A stretch of DNA of 64,000 nucleotides from VRUE01 sp963703175 (GCA_963703175.1 OY969794.1:2108001-2172000); one strand, 5' to 3'; shown: positions 1-8,139, counted from the stretch's first letter. The notes: generated by a model from the letters alone, not told the origin. Numbers and translations are program-made.

Positions 1-2
1 TC

Positions 3-245
3 AAAGTGCAGGCGCCGGGGGAGGTCGAGGGGCCGATCCACCGTGGGGCCAGGCTGGGCCAAGCGATTGTCCTCGTCGACGGGTTGCGAGCGGCTTCGGT
101 ACCGCTTCGCGCTGGCCAGGCGGTGTCAAAGGCGAGCAAGCTCGATCGCGTGCGGAGTTTCCTCGTCGACAACGCACTCTGGATCGTCTTGGCGCTGTCA
201 GCGATACTGATCGCAGCAGTTCTTTGGAGACGCCACAGGCGATGA
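3..245 (+). CDS. C-terminal end of a D-alanyl-D-alanine carboxypeptidase-like protein (partial)
   Basis: The gene enters from the left edge, so only about 80 residues are visible. The segment reading GPIHRGARLGQAIVLVDG resembles the small beta-rich C-terminal domain of serine-type D-Ala-D-Ala carboxypeptidases (PBP5 type), which trims peptidoglycan stem peptides. It is followed by one hydrophobic anchor (LWIVLALSAILIAAVLW) and a basic tail RRHRR, as expected for a membrane-anchored extracytoplasmic enzyme. The catalytic SxxK, SxN and KTG motifs would lie outside the window, so the family call is an inference. The stop overlaps the next start (ATGA), indicating translational coupling to the kinase gene. 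Confidence 0.5.
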   Translation, partial: KVQAPGEVEGPIHRGARLGQAIVLVDGLRAASVPLRAGQAVSKASKLDRVRSFLVDNALWIVLALSAILIAAVLWRRHRR

Positions 246-1198
246 TTCTCACCGTAACCCTCAATGCCGCGATCGACCGTACGGTCGCGGTTCCGAATTT
301 CCGTCTCGGCCATCGCCATCGGGCAGTCGAGAGCCGCACGGTCGCCGGTGGCAAGGGGATCAACGTCGCCCGCGCTTTGCGCCTGCTCGGGCGCCCGGTG
401 ATCGCTGCCGGCTTCGCCGGTGGGCCAACCGGCAACCGCATGCTCGAGCAGCTGCGCAACGAGGCGATCCTCACCGACTTCACCTGGATCGCGGGCGAGA
501 CGCGGATCAACATGGCTGTCGTCGATCCGACCTCCGGCGAGCAGACCGAGATCAACGAGCGCGGGCCGGCGGTCAGTCCGGAGGAGGTCGAGCGCCTGGT
601 CGAGCGGCTGCGCTATCTCGCCGACGGGGCGACGATCTGTGTACTGGCCGGCTCCCTGCCACCCGGCGCCGGAGCGGAGCTCTACGCGCGCCTGGTCGAG
701 GATCTGCGCGAGCGCGGCGTTAAGTCGATCCTCGACGCCGAGGGCGAGTCGATGCTGGCCGGACTGCGCGCTGGCGCCTCGGTAGTCACTCCAAACGAGC
801 GCGAGGCCGAGGAGTTGGTCGGGCAGGAGTTCGCCGACCGCGACGACTTTGTCCAGGGCCTCTCCGAGCTAGTCCGCCTGGGCGCCGGCGAAGCCGCGAT
901 CACCCGACCTGACGGTTGCGTCGCCGTCGTCGGCGAGGGCTCCGAGCGGCGCGTGCTCGAAGTCCGCACCAAACCACTTGACCCGGTCTCAACGGTCGGC
1001 TCGGGCGATGCCTTTCTGGCCGGCTACGTGGCCGGTCTCTACGACGGCCGGGAGCCCGAGCAGTGCCTCGCCTATGGCGTTGCCTGCGGTGCCGAGTCGA
1101 CCCAACACTTCGGCGCCGGCACTATCGATCGCCGTCGGGTCGAGCGGCTGCTCGACGAGGTCGAGGTGCGCGACATGGTGCCGAGCCAGACGACGTAA
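242..1198 (+). CDS. 1-phosphofructokinase family (PfkB) sugar-phosphate kinase
   Basis: A 318-residue PfkB-family kinase of the 1-phosphofructokinase/tagatose-6-phosphate kinase type. The N-terminus MILTVTLNAAIDRT, the GGKGINVARAL motif near residue 35 and the C-terminal GSGDAFLAGY motif, which holds the catalytic Asp and anion hole, are all present. It probably phosphorylates fructose-1-phosphate or a related hexose phosphate with ATP in the cytosol. The ATG at 242 was chosen over an in-frame codon at 224 because it overlaps the preceding stop as ATGA and gives the usual family N-terminus. No PTS gene is adjacent, so the true substrate cannot be fixed from context. Confidence 0.85.
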   Translation: MILTVTLNAAIDRTVAVPNFRLGHRHRAVESRTVAGGKGINVARALRLLGRPVIAAGFAGGPTGNRMLEQLRNEAILTDFTWIAGETRINMAVVDPTSGEQTEINERGPAVSPEEVERLVERLRYLADGATICVLAGSLPPGAGAELYARLVEDLRERGVKSILDAEGESMLAGLRAGASVVTPNEREAEELVGQEFADRDDFVQGLSELVRLGAGEAAITRPDGCVAVVGEGSERRVLEVRTKPLDPVSTVGSGDAFLAGYVAGLYDGREPEQCLAYGVACGAESTQHFGAGTIDRRRVERLLDEVEVRDMVPSQTT

Positions 1199-1280
1199 CG
1201 TCGCCTGGCTCGGCACTTGGAGGTCCACGCGGAAGTGTAGGCTGGCTGTTCAACGCCACCCACTTCCTTGGAGGATCGAT

Positions 1281-2486
1281 TTGGAGATCGACATCGGTCG
1301 AGGCAAGAAGGGGAGGCGCGCTTACGGATTCGATGACATCGCGATCGTTCCGTCGCGCCGCACCCGCGATCCCGACGACATAGACATCAGCTGGGACCTC
1401 GGTCCTTATCGCTTTGAGCTGCCGCTCGTAGCCTCGGCAATGGACGGCGTGGTCAGTCCCGACACGGCTGTTTTGGTCAATCAGCTCGGCGGTCTCGGCG
1501 TGCTCAACCTGGAGGGGGTCTGGACCCGCTTTGAGGACGCCGAGGAGCAGCTGGAGAAGGTCGCTGCCGCGCCCAAGCACGAAGCGACCCGGATCATGCA
1601 GGAGATCTACGCCCAGCCGGTGCAACCCGAGCTGATCGGCAAGCGGGTCGCCGAGATCAAGGAGCGGGGCGCGGTCGCCTGCGGCTCTCTGACTCCGCAG
1701 AAGGTGCGCGACCACTACGAGATCGCGGTTGAGGCTGGGATTGACATCCTCGTCATCCAGGGCACGGTGATCTCAGCCGAACACGTCTCGACCACGGTCG
1801 AGCCGCTCAACTTAAAGGAGTTCATCTCCGAGGTGCCGGTACCGACCGTGGTCGGTGGTTGTGCCTCCTACTCGACCGGGCTGCACCTGATGCGGACCGG
1901 CGCCGTCGGCGTCCTTGTTGGTGTCGGTCCCGGCGCCGCTTGCACGACGCGCGGCGTGCTCGGGATTGGAGTCCCGCAGGCCACGGCGATCGCAGACGTC
2001 GCGGCGGCCCGTGCTCAGCACATGCTCGAGACCGGTGAGTACGTCAACGTGATTGCTGACGGCGGTATGCGCACCGGCGGCGACGTTTCCAAGGCGATCG
2101 CGGTCGGCGCTGACGCGGTGATGGTCGGCTCGCCCCTTGCTCGCGCCAAGGAGGCGCCGGGTCGCGGCTTCCACTGGGGCATGGCGACCTTCCATCCCTC
2201 GCTGCCGCGCGGTACCCGCGTCTCGACCAAGCAGGACGGGACGATGGAGGAGATCCTGCTCGGCCCCGCCCAGGAGAACGACGGCACCTTCAACCTGATG
2301 GGGGCGTTAAAAACCTCAATGGCCACCACCGGCTATGAGGACATTCGCTCCTTCCAGCGGGCCGAGGTGATGGTTGCGCCGGCGCTGATGAGCGAGGGTA
2401 AGAAGTTGCAAAATGAGCAGTCGGTTGGCATGGGCTCGAACGGGCGAGCTGCCGTATCCGCTGGGGTGGCTGTTTCGGATGATTAG
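1281..2486 (+). CDS. guaB3: GuaB3 family IMP dehydrogenase-related protein
   Basis: A 401-residue (beta/alpha)8 barrel of the IMP dehydrogenase/GMP reductase superfamily without the CBS pair of classical GuaB, as in the actinobacterial and cyanobacterial GuaB3 group. The catalytic loop GPGAACTTRG keeps the Cys; IADGGMRTGGD and AVGADAVMVGSPLA are the phosphate-binding elements, and the C-terminal QSVGMGSNGR resembles the mobile flap. It probably acts in IMP to XMP conversion or the related purine step, which fits the guaA gene just downstream. The TTG at 1281 is preceded by GGAGG at 1270-1274, a clear ribosome binding site. The C-terminal tail is slightly longer than usual. Confidence 0.85.
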   Translation: MEIDIGRGKKGRRAYGFDDIAIVPSRRTRDPDDIDISWDLGPYRFELPLVASAMDGVVSPDTAVLVNQLGGLGVLNLEGVWTRFEDAEEQLEKVAAAPKHEATRIMQEIYAQPVQPELIGKRVAEIKERGAVACGSLTPQKVRDHYEIAVEAGIDILVIQGTVISAEHVSTTVEPLNLKEFISEVPVPTVVGGCASYSTGLHLMRTGAVGVLVGVGPGAACTTRGVLGIGVPQATAIADVAAARAQHMLETGEYVNVIADGGMRTGGDVSKAIAVGADAVMVGSPLARAKEAPGRGFHWGMATFHPSLPRGTRVSTKQDGTMEEILLGPAQENDGTFNLMGALKTSMATTGYEDIRSFQRAEVMVAPALMSEGKKLQNEQSVGMGSNGRAAVSAGVAVSDD

Positions 2487-2504
2487 GGACGCTCACGTGG
2501 TTGG

Positions 2505-2603
2505 GCCGGCGGGTCCTGTCGCCGATCTGGTTCCACCACCCGCTGCGGGGGCGGCTGCGCCGCCTCCTCGGGGTGGTCCCCCAGATCGACGCCACCCCCC
2601 GGC
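2505..2603. repeat. Palindromic element copy A (GGGTCCTGTCG family), upstream of guaA
   Basis: A 99 bp imperfect palindrome fills most of the guaB3-guaA gap. Nested pairing arms are GCCGG/CCGGC, GGGT/ACCC, GTCG/CGAC, GATCTGG/CCAGATC, ACCACCC/GGGTGGT and a GGCGGC/GCCGCC tip. The left end GGGTCCTGTCG and right end CACCC are shared with copies B (10337-10428) and C (28378-28456). Because it ends 6 nt before the guaA start it could fold in the mRNA leader and affect guaA expression; that effect is inference. Confidence 0.7.
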
Positions 2604-2609
2604 AGGGGC

Positions 2610-4211
2610 GTGAGCGAAGCACTGACCAGGTCCGAGACTGTCGGGCCGTCCGAGAAGGCGCCCGTTGAGGCGCATGCTGTCGAGGAGGTTCTTGTCCTTG
2701 ATTTCGGTGGCCAGTATTCGCAGCTGATCGCCAGGCGGATTCGGGAATGTGGGGTTTTTGCTGAGTTGCTGCCGGCGGCTGCCTCTGCTGGGTCGATTCG
2801 GGAGCGGGCGCCTAAGGCTTTGGTTCTCTCCGGAGGCCCAGCTTCGGTGTACGAGCCTGGCGCGCCGGCATTTCCCACCGAGCTGCTCGATCTGGGGATT
2901 CCGATGCTGGGCATCTGTTACGGGATGCAGGCGATGGTTCAGGCTTTGGGCGGCCAGGTCGAAGGGGCGGAGTCGGGGGAGTTCGGTCGCGCCGAGCTGA
3001 CCTTGCGCAACAGCGGCGGCCGCTTGCTGGGTGGCTTGCCCGAGGAGCAGAGCTGCTGGATGAGTCACCGCGATGCGGTCTTTGAGCCGCCGCCCGGTTT
3101 CACGGCTCTCGCTTCGACGCCGGCATCGCCGGTCGCTGCCTGTGAGGCACCAGATAAGGGTCTCTACGGAATCCAGTTCCACCCCGAGGTCGTCCACACC
3201 CCATATGGGACCGAGGTACTGACCCGCTTCCTGCGCGACATCGCCGGCTGTGTTGAGAAATGGTCCCCACAGTCGGTGATCGCCGAGCAGGTGGCGGCGA
3301 TCCGCGCCCAGGTCGGCGATGGCCGCGTCATCTGTGGTCTTTCCGGTGGGGTCGACTCCTCCGTCGCGGCGCTGCTCGTCCACCGCGCGATCGGCGAGCA
3401 ACTGACCTGCGTCTTTGTCGACCACGGGCTGATGCGGCTAAACGAGGCCGAGCAGGTGGTGGAGGCCTTCGGCCAGTTCGGTATCCCACTGGTCCACGTT
3501 GACGCCGAGGAGCGCTTTCTTTCCCGCCTCGCCGGTGTCGATGAGCCGGAGCGCAAGCGCAAGATCATTGGCGCCGAGTTCATCCGTGTCTTCGAGGAGG
3601 AGGCGGCAAAGCTCGAGGACGCTGCCTACCTGGTCCAGGGCACGCTCTACTCGGACGTGATCGAGTCCGGCGGCAGCGACGCCGCCGACACGATCAAGTC
3701 CCACCACAACGTGGGTGGACTGCCTGACGACCTCGAGTTCGAGCTGGTCGAGCCGTTGCGGATGCTGTTCAAGGACGAGGTTCGCGCGGTCGGCGCCGAG
3801 CTTGGGCTGCCTGAGCGGATGGTCTGGCGCCAGCCTTTCCCGGGGCCCGGTCTTGGGATTCGCATCGTGGGCGGCGAGGTGACCAAGGAGCGGCTCGACA
3901 TCCTGCGTGCCGCCGACGCGATCCTGCAGGAAGAGATCCGCGCCGCCGAGCTCTACCGCCAGCTCTGGCAGTCCTTCTGCGTGCTGCCTGTGGTCCGCTC
4001 GGTCGGCGTTCAGGGGGACGGCCGCACCTACGCCTACCCGATCGTGATTCGCGCTGTCACCTCTGACGACGCGATGACCGCCGACTGGGCCCGCCTGCCC
4101 TATGACCTGCTTGAGCGCGTCTCCAACCGGATCATCAACGAGATCGAAGACGTGAACCGCGTGGCGTTAGATATCTCGTCGAAGCCGCCGGCGACTATCG
4201 AGTGGGAGTAG
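2610..4211 (+). CDS. guaA: GMP synthase (glutamine-hydrolysing)
   Basis: A 533-residue GMP synthetase that aminates XMP to GMP using glutamine and ATP. The class I glutamine amidotransferase domain has DFGGQYSQLIARRIRE, the nucleophile Cys103 in GICYGMQ, and His191/Glu193 in FHPEVVHT. The ATP pyrophosphatase domain starts with the P-loop SGGVDSS at 245-251, and the dimerisation domain ends with the family-typical KPPATIEWE. Start is GTG at 2610; the first 25 residues are a non-conserved extension, so a later start cannot be excluded. The first 500 bases have more T-ending codons than the rest of the gene. It lies directly after guaB3, giving a GMP-synthesis pair. Confidence 0.97.
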   Translation: MSEALTRSETVGPSEKAPVEAHAVEEVLVLDFGGQYSQLIARRIRECGVFAELLPAAASAGSIRERAPKALVLSGGPASVYEPGAPAFPTELLDLGIPMLGICYGMQAMVQALGGQVEGAESGEFGRAELTLRNSGGRLLGGLPEEQSCWMSHRDAVFEPPPGFTALASTPASPVAACEAPDKGLYGIQFHPEVVHTPYGTEVLTRFLRDIAGCVEKWSPQSVIAEQVAAIRAQVGDGRVICGLSGGVDSSVAALLVHRAIGEQLTCVFVDHGLMRLNEAEQVVEAFGQFGIPLVHVDAEERFLSRLAGVDEPERKRKIIGAEFIRVFEEEAAKLEDAAYLVQGTLYSDVIESGGSDAADTIKSHHNVGGLPDDLEFELVEPLRMLFKDEVRAVGAELGLPERMVWRQPFPGPGLGIRIVGGEVTKERLDILRAADAILQEEIRAAELYRQLWQSFCVLPVVRSVGVQGDGRTYAYPIVIRAVTSDDAMTADWARLPYDLLERVSNRIINEIEDVNRVALDISSKPPATIEWE

Positions 4212-4220
4212 CCGGAGGCT

Positions 4221-4226
4221 AGGGTC
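4221..4226 (+). promoter_or_regulatory. -10 element TAGGGT for the downstream membrane protein
   Basis: TAGGGT lies 9 nt upstream of the ATG at 4236, just after the guaA stop. The spacing fits leaderless transcription, a pattern repeated across the window. Confidence 0.5.
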
Positions 4227-4235
4227 GGGACGGCG

Positions 4236-5015
4236 ATGCCGTCCTTTGCCGTCTCGATAGCGATCCTCAGTCTCGTTCAGGCAGCGCTCGTAGCGCTGCC
4301 TCGGGCGCGGCGGTTTGCCTGGCTCGATGCCTTTCGCAGTCCCTGGTGGGCACTGGTGCCTGCGCTTTCGATCGCCGTCATGATCGCGATCGTCGGCTGG
4401 GAAGGGGAATCGGCGACGGTGCTCTCCTGGCTGGCGCTGATTGCGGTGCCGCCCTTTGCCGCGCTGGCATTGGGCTGGCTGGTACGCGGCTCCCGGCCGG
4501 AGTGGGGGGCGGCGGTCGCGCCATTGTTTGTTCTCGCCTGGGCCGCGCCGGGCTCGCTCATTGGCGAGGCCGGGGCGACCGCGCTGACCGCGCTCGGCTG
4601 CATCGGCCTCGGCTGGCTGCTGGTCTCCGTGGCGCCAGCTCGTTGGCTGAAGCTGGGGATCTACGCGATGGCCGCGGTCGACACCTGGTTCGTCGCCACC
4701 GACCTGCTCCAAGGGCCCAACGCGACCCTCACCGCCGCAGCGCCCAGCGGGCTGCCGCGTCTGCAGGTCGCTCACTTCGGGGATGCGCTGATGGGCTTCG
4801 GGGACTTCTTCGTCGCCGCCACGCTCGGTTGTTTGTTAGCTCTCTCGGCCCGTCGGCAGCAGCTTTGGGGAGCTGCGCTCGTGGCTGCCCTGGGACTCGG
4901 GTTCGACCTGCTCTTCTTTGCCGTCGACACCCTGCCGGCCACGGTTCCGGTCGCCGTCGCGCTCGCCCTGATCGAGCTGCTGGACCGTCGCGTCTCTAGG
5001 AGGATGGCCGGGTGA
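4236..5015 (+). CDS. Nine-helix membrane protein with GxGD motif (presenilin/SPP-like candidate)
   Basis: A 259-residue polytopic protein with about nine hydrophobic helices. Helix 6 carries Asp149 in AAVDTWFVA, helix 7 carries GFGDFFVAATLG with Asp190 inside a GxGD motif, and the last helix begins LPATVP near residue 233. This order (Asp in TM6, GxGD in TM7, PAL-like in TM9) is the architecture of presenilin and signal-peptide-peptidase intramembrane aspartyl proteases. The YD of helix 6 is VD here and PAL is PAT, so the call is tentative; it may be an unrelated membrane protein. The start is set by the TAGGGT -10 element 9 nt upstream. Its last codons form the left arm of a 30 bp inverted repeat. 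Confidence 0.5.
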   Translation: MPSFAVSIAILSLVQAALVALPRARRFAWLDAFRSPWWALVPALSIAVMIAIVGWEGESATVLSWLALIAVPPFAALALGWLVRGSRPEWGAAVAPLFVLAWAAPGSLIGEAGATALTALGCIGLGWLLVSVAPARWLKLGIYAMAAVDTWFVATDLLQGPNATLTAAAPSGLPRLQVAHFGDALMGFGDFFVAATLGCLLALSARRQQLWGAALVAALGLGFDLLFFAVDTLPATVPVAVALALIELLDRRVSRRMAG

Positions 5016-5077
5016 CCCTCCCAAAACACTCAAGCGAGGCTCCCGCCGAGCGTTTTGGGAGGGTCACCCGGCCATCC
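5002..5077. terminator. 30 bp inverted repeat at a convergent junction (bidirectional terminator candidate)
   Basis: Arms 5002-5031 and 5048-5077 are complementary at 29 of 30 positions with a 16 nt loop. The left arm includes the last codons and TGA stop of the upstream gene, so the right arm is an inverted copy of that gene end. The repeat lies between convergent genes and could terminate transcription from both sides. Confidence 0.75.
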
Positions 5078-5084
5078 CACAGCG

Positions 5085-5969
5085 CTACCCGGCGAACTCG
5101 CGGATCGCCTCGGCCACCGCGTCTGGCCGGTCCTCCGGGGTGAAGCTAAACGAGTCGTCGATGCTGACGAGCTCGCCGCGCTTCAGCGCCTTCGCGTAAC
5201 GCCCGGCGTGGGCAAGCGGGAAGACCTCGTCCTCACTTGACCAGATCAGTTGCACGGGTAGCTCGGACGAGGCGATGAGATGTTCGCCGGCGGCGCGGAC
5301 CGGGGCGGTCGAGGTCGATGCCATCGCCTTGGCGACGTCGTGTAGGACGCCCTTGTCGCGGCTGGCTGGCAGCGCGTAGGAGTCGGAGACCTCGGCCTCG
5401 ATCGGGCGCTTGAGCAGGAGGCCATAGGCGGGTGGCGAGGAGCGGATCGCCGGATCCTCGAGCGCTCCGAGCAGTTGGCCGAGGACCTCGGCGTCGGCCG
5501 CTGCCGCCGGGAGACCGTCGAACGGCGGCGGTGGCCACTCGTCGTACGGCGTCTCGCAGGAGGTGAGGACGAGCCTCGAGATTCGGCCGCCGATTCGCTC
5601 ACCATGCTCAACCAGCGCGATCTGCAAGTAAGCGCCACCGGAGTCGTTGCCGACCAGCGTCACCTCGGTCAGGTCGAGCCGCTCCACGATGTCGGCGACC
5701 AGCGCCCCTACTCCGCTCGGGCTGAGGTCGGCATTTGCGTCCATCGGCGTGCGATGCGAGCCGAGCGGCAAGTCAAGGGTGAGGCAGCGAAAATCGTCAG
5801 AGAGCCGGTCGACGACCTTGCGCCATAAGTTCGCGTTCGCCAGCCAGCCGTGGCAAAAGACAAGCGCTGGACCCTCGCCACGCTCGAAGCACTCGATCGC
5901 GCCGGCGGTCACCTCGACCGTACGGCGGGTGCCCAGCAGGCCCGAGCGCCAGCGATGCCCGCCGCTCAT
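5085..5969 (-). CDS. Alpha/beta hydrolase with Asp nucleophile
   Basis: A 294-residue alpha/beta-hydrolase-fold protein. The oxyanion region FCHGWLAN and the nucleophile elbow VGNDSGG are clear; the elbow residue is Asp, as in haloalkane dehalogenases and epoxide hydrolases. A candidate acid lies in WSSEDEVFP. The segment where the catalytic His is expected reads DDSFSFTPEDRP and has no His, so this belongs to a subfamily with altered chemistry or is inactive. Substrate is unknown. It overlaps the following hydrolase gene by 4 bp and is the second gene of a two-gene unit probably controlled by the divergent TetR regulator. Confidence 0.8.
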   Translation of the reverse strand: MSGGHRWRSGLLGTRRTVEVTAGAIECFERGEGPALVFCHGWLANANLWRKVVDRLSDDFRCLTLDLPLGSHRTPMDANADLSPSGVGALVADIVERLDLTEVTLVGNDSGGAYLQIALVEHGERIGGRISRLVLTSCETPYDEWPPPPFDGLPAAAADAEVLGQLLGALEDPAIRSSPPAYGLLLKRPIEAEVSDSYALPASRDKGVLHDVAKAMASTSTAPVRAAGEHLIASSELPVQLIWSSEDEVFPLAHAGRYAKALKRGELVSIDDSFSFTPEDRPDAVAEAIREFAG

Positions 5970-6781
5970 CGTGTTTTTGGCGCGGTTGATCCCGTGAATG
6001 CGGCTTCGGCAAAGGGGACGAGTCGGGCGGCGAAGCCCTGCGGATCGCTCACTGCGGGGGCGTGGCCGGTGTCGAATACGGTGAGCTCGGCACCGGGGAT
6101 CTCCTCAGCCAGCCACCTGCCGACCTTGAGTGGGATAACGGGATCGTGCTTGCCCCAGAGGATCAGGGTGGGGGCTGAGATCGAGGGGGCCTCGGCGCGC
6201 AGGTCGTGTTCGGGCGAGGCGAAGCTGCGCCATAGTTCGCTGACTGCACGCAGGCCGGGGTCCTCGCGAGTGGTCGCGATGCCGAGATCGCGGACGCGGC
6301 GATCCTCGTCGCTACCTGGACGCATGTAGCGGTTGGCGAACCAGGGGTAGATCGCACGCAGAAAGCGCGGCCGGGCCATCATGGCGCAGAAGGCGCGCAC
6401 TTGGAGCGGGCGGCCGATGAACCCGCCGCTGTCGACGAGGACCAGGCCACGCACCAGCTCGGGGCGGCGGATGGCAAGCCGGGCGGCGGCGAAGCCGCCA
6501 ACCGAGTTGCCGACGACGATTGCTCCGCCCGGGGCGAGGCGCTCAACCAGTTCCTCGTTCAGGTCGGCGAAGCGCATTGCCGTGGCTGGGCCCTTGCCCA
6601 GCGGGGACTCGCCATGGCCGGGCCAGTCCGGGGCGATTGAGCGGAAGCGCGCCGGGAGGAGGCGGCGAAGGCCGTCCCAGTCGTGGCGGTCGTGGGCGCC
6701 GCTGCTCAGTAGGACGATCGGGTCGCCCTCACCCAGATCGTCATAGGCGATCGGCCCCGTGGCGGTCTCGAGCAGCGGCAT
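5966..6781 (-). CDS. Alpha/beta hydrolase (Ser-His-Asp)
   Basis: A 271-residue alpha/beta hydrolase with a complete triad by eye: nucleophile Ser in VGNSVGG, Asp in GKHDPVIP and His in DTGHAP. It is probably a cytosolic esterase or C-C bond hydrolase of unknown substrate. It is the first gene of a two-gene minus-strand unit (4 bp overlap with the next hydrolase) transcribed away from the TetR gene. A TAAGGT -10 element lies 7 nt upstream of the ATG and a TGACC-N4-GGTCA operator overlaps the -35 region, so TetR repression is likely. Confidence 0.8.
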   Translation of the reverse strand: MPLLETATGPIAYDDLGEGDPIVLLSSGAHDRHDWDGLRRLLPARFRSIAPDWPGHGESPLGKGPATAMRFADLNEELVERLAPGGAIVVGNSVGGFAAARLAIRRPELVRGLVLVDSGGFIGRPLQVRAFCAMMARPRFLRAIYPWFANRYMRPGSDEDRRVRDLGIATTREDPGLRAVSELWRSFASPEHDLRAEAPSISAPTLILWGKHDPVIPLKVGRWLAEEIPGAELTVFDTGHAPAVSDPQGFAARLVPFAEAAFTGSTAPKTR

Positions 6782-6788
6782 GGGCGCG

Positions 6789-6846
6789 ACCTTAGCACGC
6801 GACTGACCGGTCGGTCATATTAAGTGACCAATCGGTCAGGTAGCTT
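6789..6846. promoter_or_regulatory. Divergent promoters with two TetR-type operators
   Basis: Two copies of TGACC-N4-GGTCA lie at 6804-6817 and 6825-6838, centres 21 bp (two helical turns) apart. They sit between back-to-back -10 elements: TAAGGT on the minus strand (6789-6794) for the hydrolases and TAGCTT on the plus strand (6841-6846) for the TetR gene. One regulator could repress both directions. Confidence 0.75.
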
Positions 6847-6852
6847 GTGTCC

Positions 6853-7413
6853 GTGTCCACCAAAGTCGCTACCACCGCCGGCAGCCGTACTCGCGAGGCG
6901 CTTCTGGACGCCGGCGTCACCGTCGCCGAGGGCCACGGCCTGAGCGGCCTCAGCGTCAACCGGGTTGTCGCCGAGGCCGGGGTCGCGAAGGGCACCTTCT
7001 ACGTCCACTTCGCCGATCGCGCCGCCTTCATTGACGCGCTCCACCAGCGGTTTCATACCCGCGTTCAAGACGCCGTGGCCCTGGCCACCGAGGGGACCTC
7101 GCCAGGCGCGGACCGGATCGTTAGCGGGGTGGAGGCCTACCTCGACACCTGCCTTGACGATCGTGCCGTGAAGGCGCTGGCCTTGGAGGCGCGCTCCGAC
7201 CCCGCCCTCAATGCGGTGATGTCCGCCCGACACGAGCGCTTCGCGGCCAGCGCCGTGCCCAGCTTCAAGACGATGGGCTGGCCCGACGCCACTGCCGCCT
7301 CGCATCTATTGGCGGCGATGACCGCCGAGATCGCGATCCGCGAGCTCGATGCCGGTCGCCGTCTGCCAGCGGCGCGCCGCTCGCTGCGCCGCTTCCTCGC
7401 TAGTCCCTCCTAG
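6853..7413 (+). CDS. TetR family transcriptional regulator
   Basis: A 186-residue TetR-type repressor. The N-terminal helix-turn-helix reads REALLDAGVTVAEGHG, then GLSVNRVVAEAGVAKG and TFYVHFADRAAF, the classic TetR DNA-binding pattern; the rest is a helical ligand domain with no recognisable ligand. GTG at 6853 was chosen over an in-frame GTG at 6847 because it lies 6 nt after the TAGCTT -10 element, matching the leaderless pattern here. It is divergent from two alpha/beta hydrolases and flanked by two operator copies, implying autoregulation and control of those genes. It overlaps the convergent ZIP gene by 4 bp. Confidence 0.9.
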   Translation: MSTKVATTAGSRTREALLDAGVTVAEGHGLSGLSVNRVVAEAGVAKGTFYVHFADRAAFIDALHQRFHTRVQDAVALATEGTSPGADRIVSGVEAYLDTCLDDRAVKALALEARSDPALNAVMSARHERFAASAVPSFKTMGWPDATAASHLLAAMTAEIAIRELDAGRRLPAARRSLRRFLASPS

Positions 7414-8129
7414 ATTCCCGCGATTCGCGTGATCCCGAAGATCAGCGCGAAGCCGGAGGCGGTCAGGCCGACTTTGCGCCAAGAGGCGTGGGCGTGGGCC
7501 TCGGGCAGCAGGTCGGTCGCGCCCATGTAGATGAAGAAGCCGCTGTAGATGCAGAGGATGTAGCCGAGCGTTTGGTCGGGAACGCTGGCAAGCGAGCCGA
7601 CGATCGCGCCAAGCAGCGGGGCGATCGCATCGATTCGCAGCCATTTCGCCGCCTGCTTGCGATCGCCCGATTGACTCAGCACGAAGCTGACCGTGTTGAG
7701 GCCGTCGGCGAAGTCGTGGCTTATGACGGCGATGAAGACGAGGAAGCCGGTCGCCGAGTCAAGGCCGAAGGCGAGGCCGATCCCGAGCCCGTCGATGAAG
7801 CTGTGGACAGAGAGGCCAAGGGCTCCGAGCACCCCGACGTGGTGGTGTGCCCGGGCCTGGTCTGGGCTGTCCCGGTGGTGGAGCACCAGGGCGCGCTCGG
7901 CGAAGAAGAAGGCGAGGAAGCCGACGGCCACCAGCGCCGTGGCCTTCTGCGTGTCGCCGACCTGGTCGATCCCCTCTGGCAGAACATCAAAGAGAGCGAC
8001 GGCGACGACGACCCCGCCGGTCAACGCGATCACCGTTGGCAGCGTGTGCGAGAGGCGAAGTGCTATCCGCCCGCCAATCAGCGTCGCCAACACGGTGAGC
8101 CCAGCAAGGGGGATGGCTACAGCGGGCAC
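7410..8129 (-). CDS. ZIP family metal transporter
   Basis: A 239-residue ZIP-type divalent metal permease with about eight helices. The metal-site helices SVHSFIDGLGIG and SHDFADGLNTV carry the conserved His and Asp residues, and a His-rich stretch (HHHRDS and AHHHV) occurs in the cytosolic loop region. It probably imports zinc or a related metal. It sits 10 bp downstream of a Fur/Zur-like regulator on the same strand, so co-transcription under zinc control is likely. Its 3' end overlaps the TetR gene by 4 bp. Confidence 0.88.
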   Translation of the reverse strand: MPAVAIPLAGLTVLATLIGGRIALRLSHTLPTVIALTGGVVVAVALFDVLPEGIDQVGDTQKATALVAVGFLAFFFAERALVLHHRDSPDQARAHHHVGVLGALGLSVHSFIDGLGIGLAFGLDSATGFLVFIAVISHDFADGLNTVSFVLSQSGDRKQAAKWLRIDAIAPLLGAIVGSLASVPDQTLGYILCIYSGFFIYMGATDLLPEAHAHASWRKVGLTASGFALIFGITRIAGI

Positions 8130-8139
8130 GTCGTCTCTC

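Noticed and set aside
978..1280. N-terminal extension of guaB3 in the long open frame
   Set aside because: It overlaps the kinase gene and is Arg/Ser-rich; TTG at 1281 has a good ribosome site and gives the family length.
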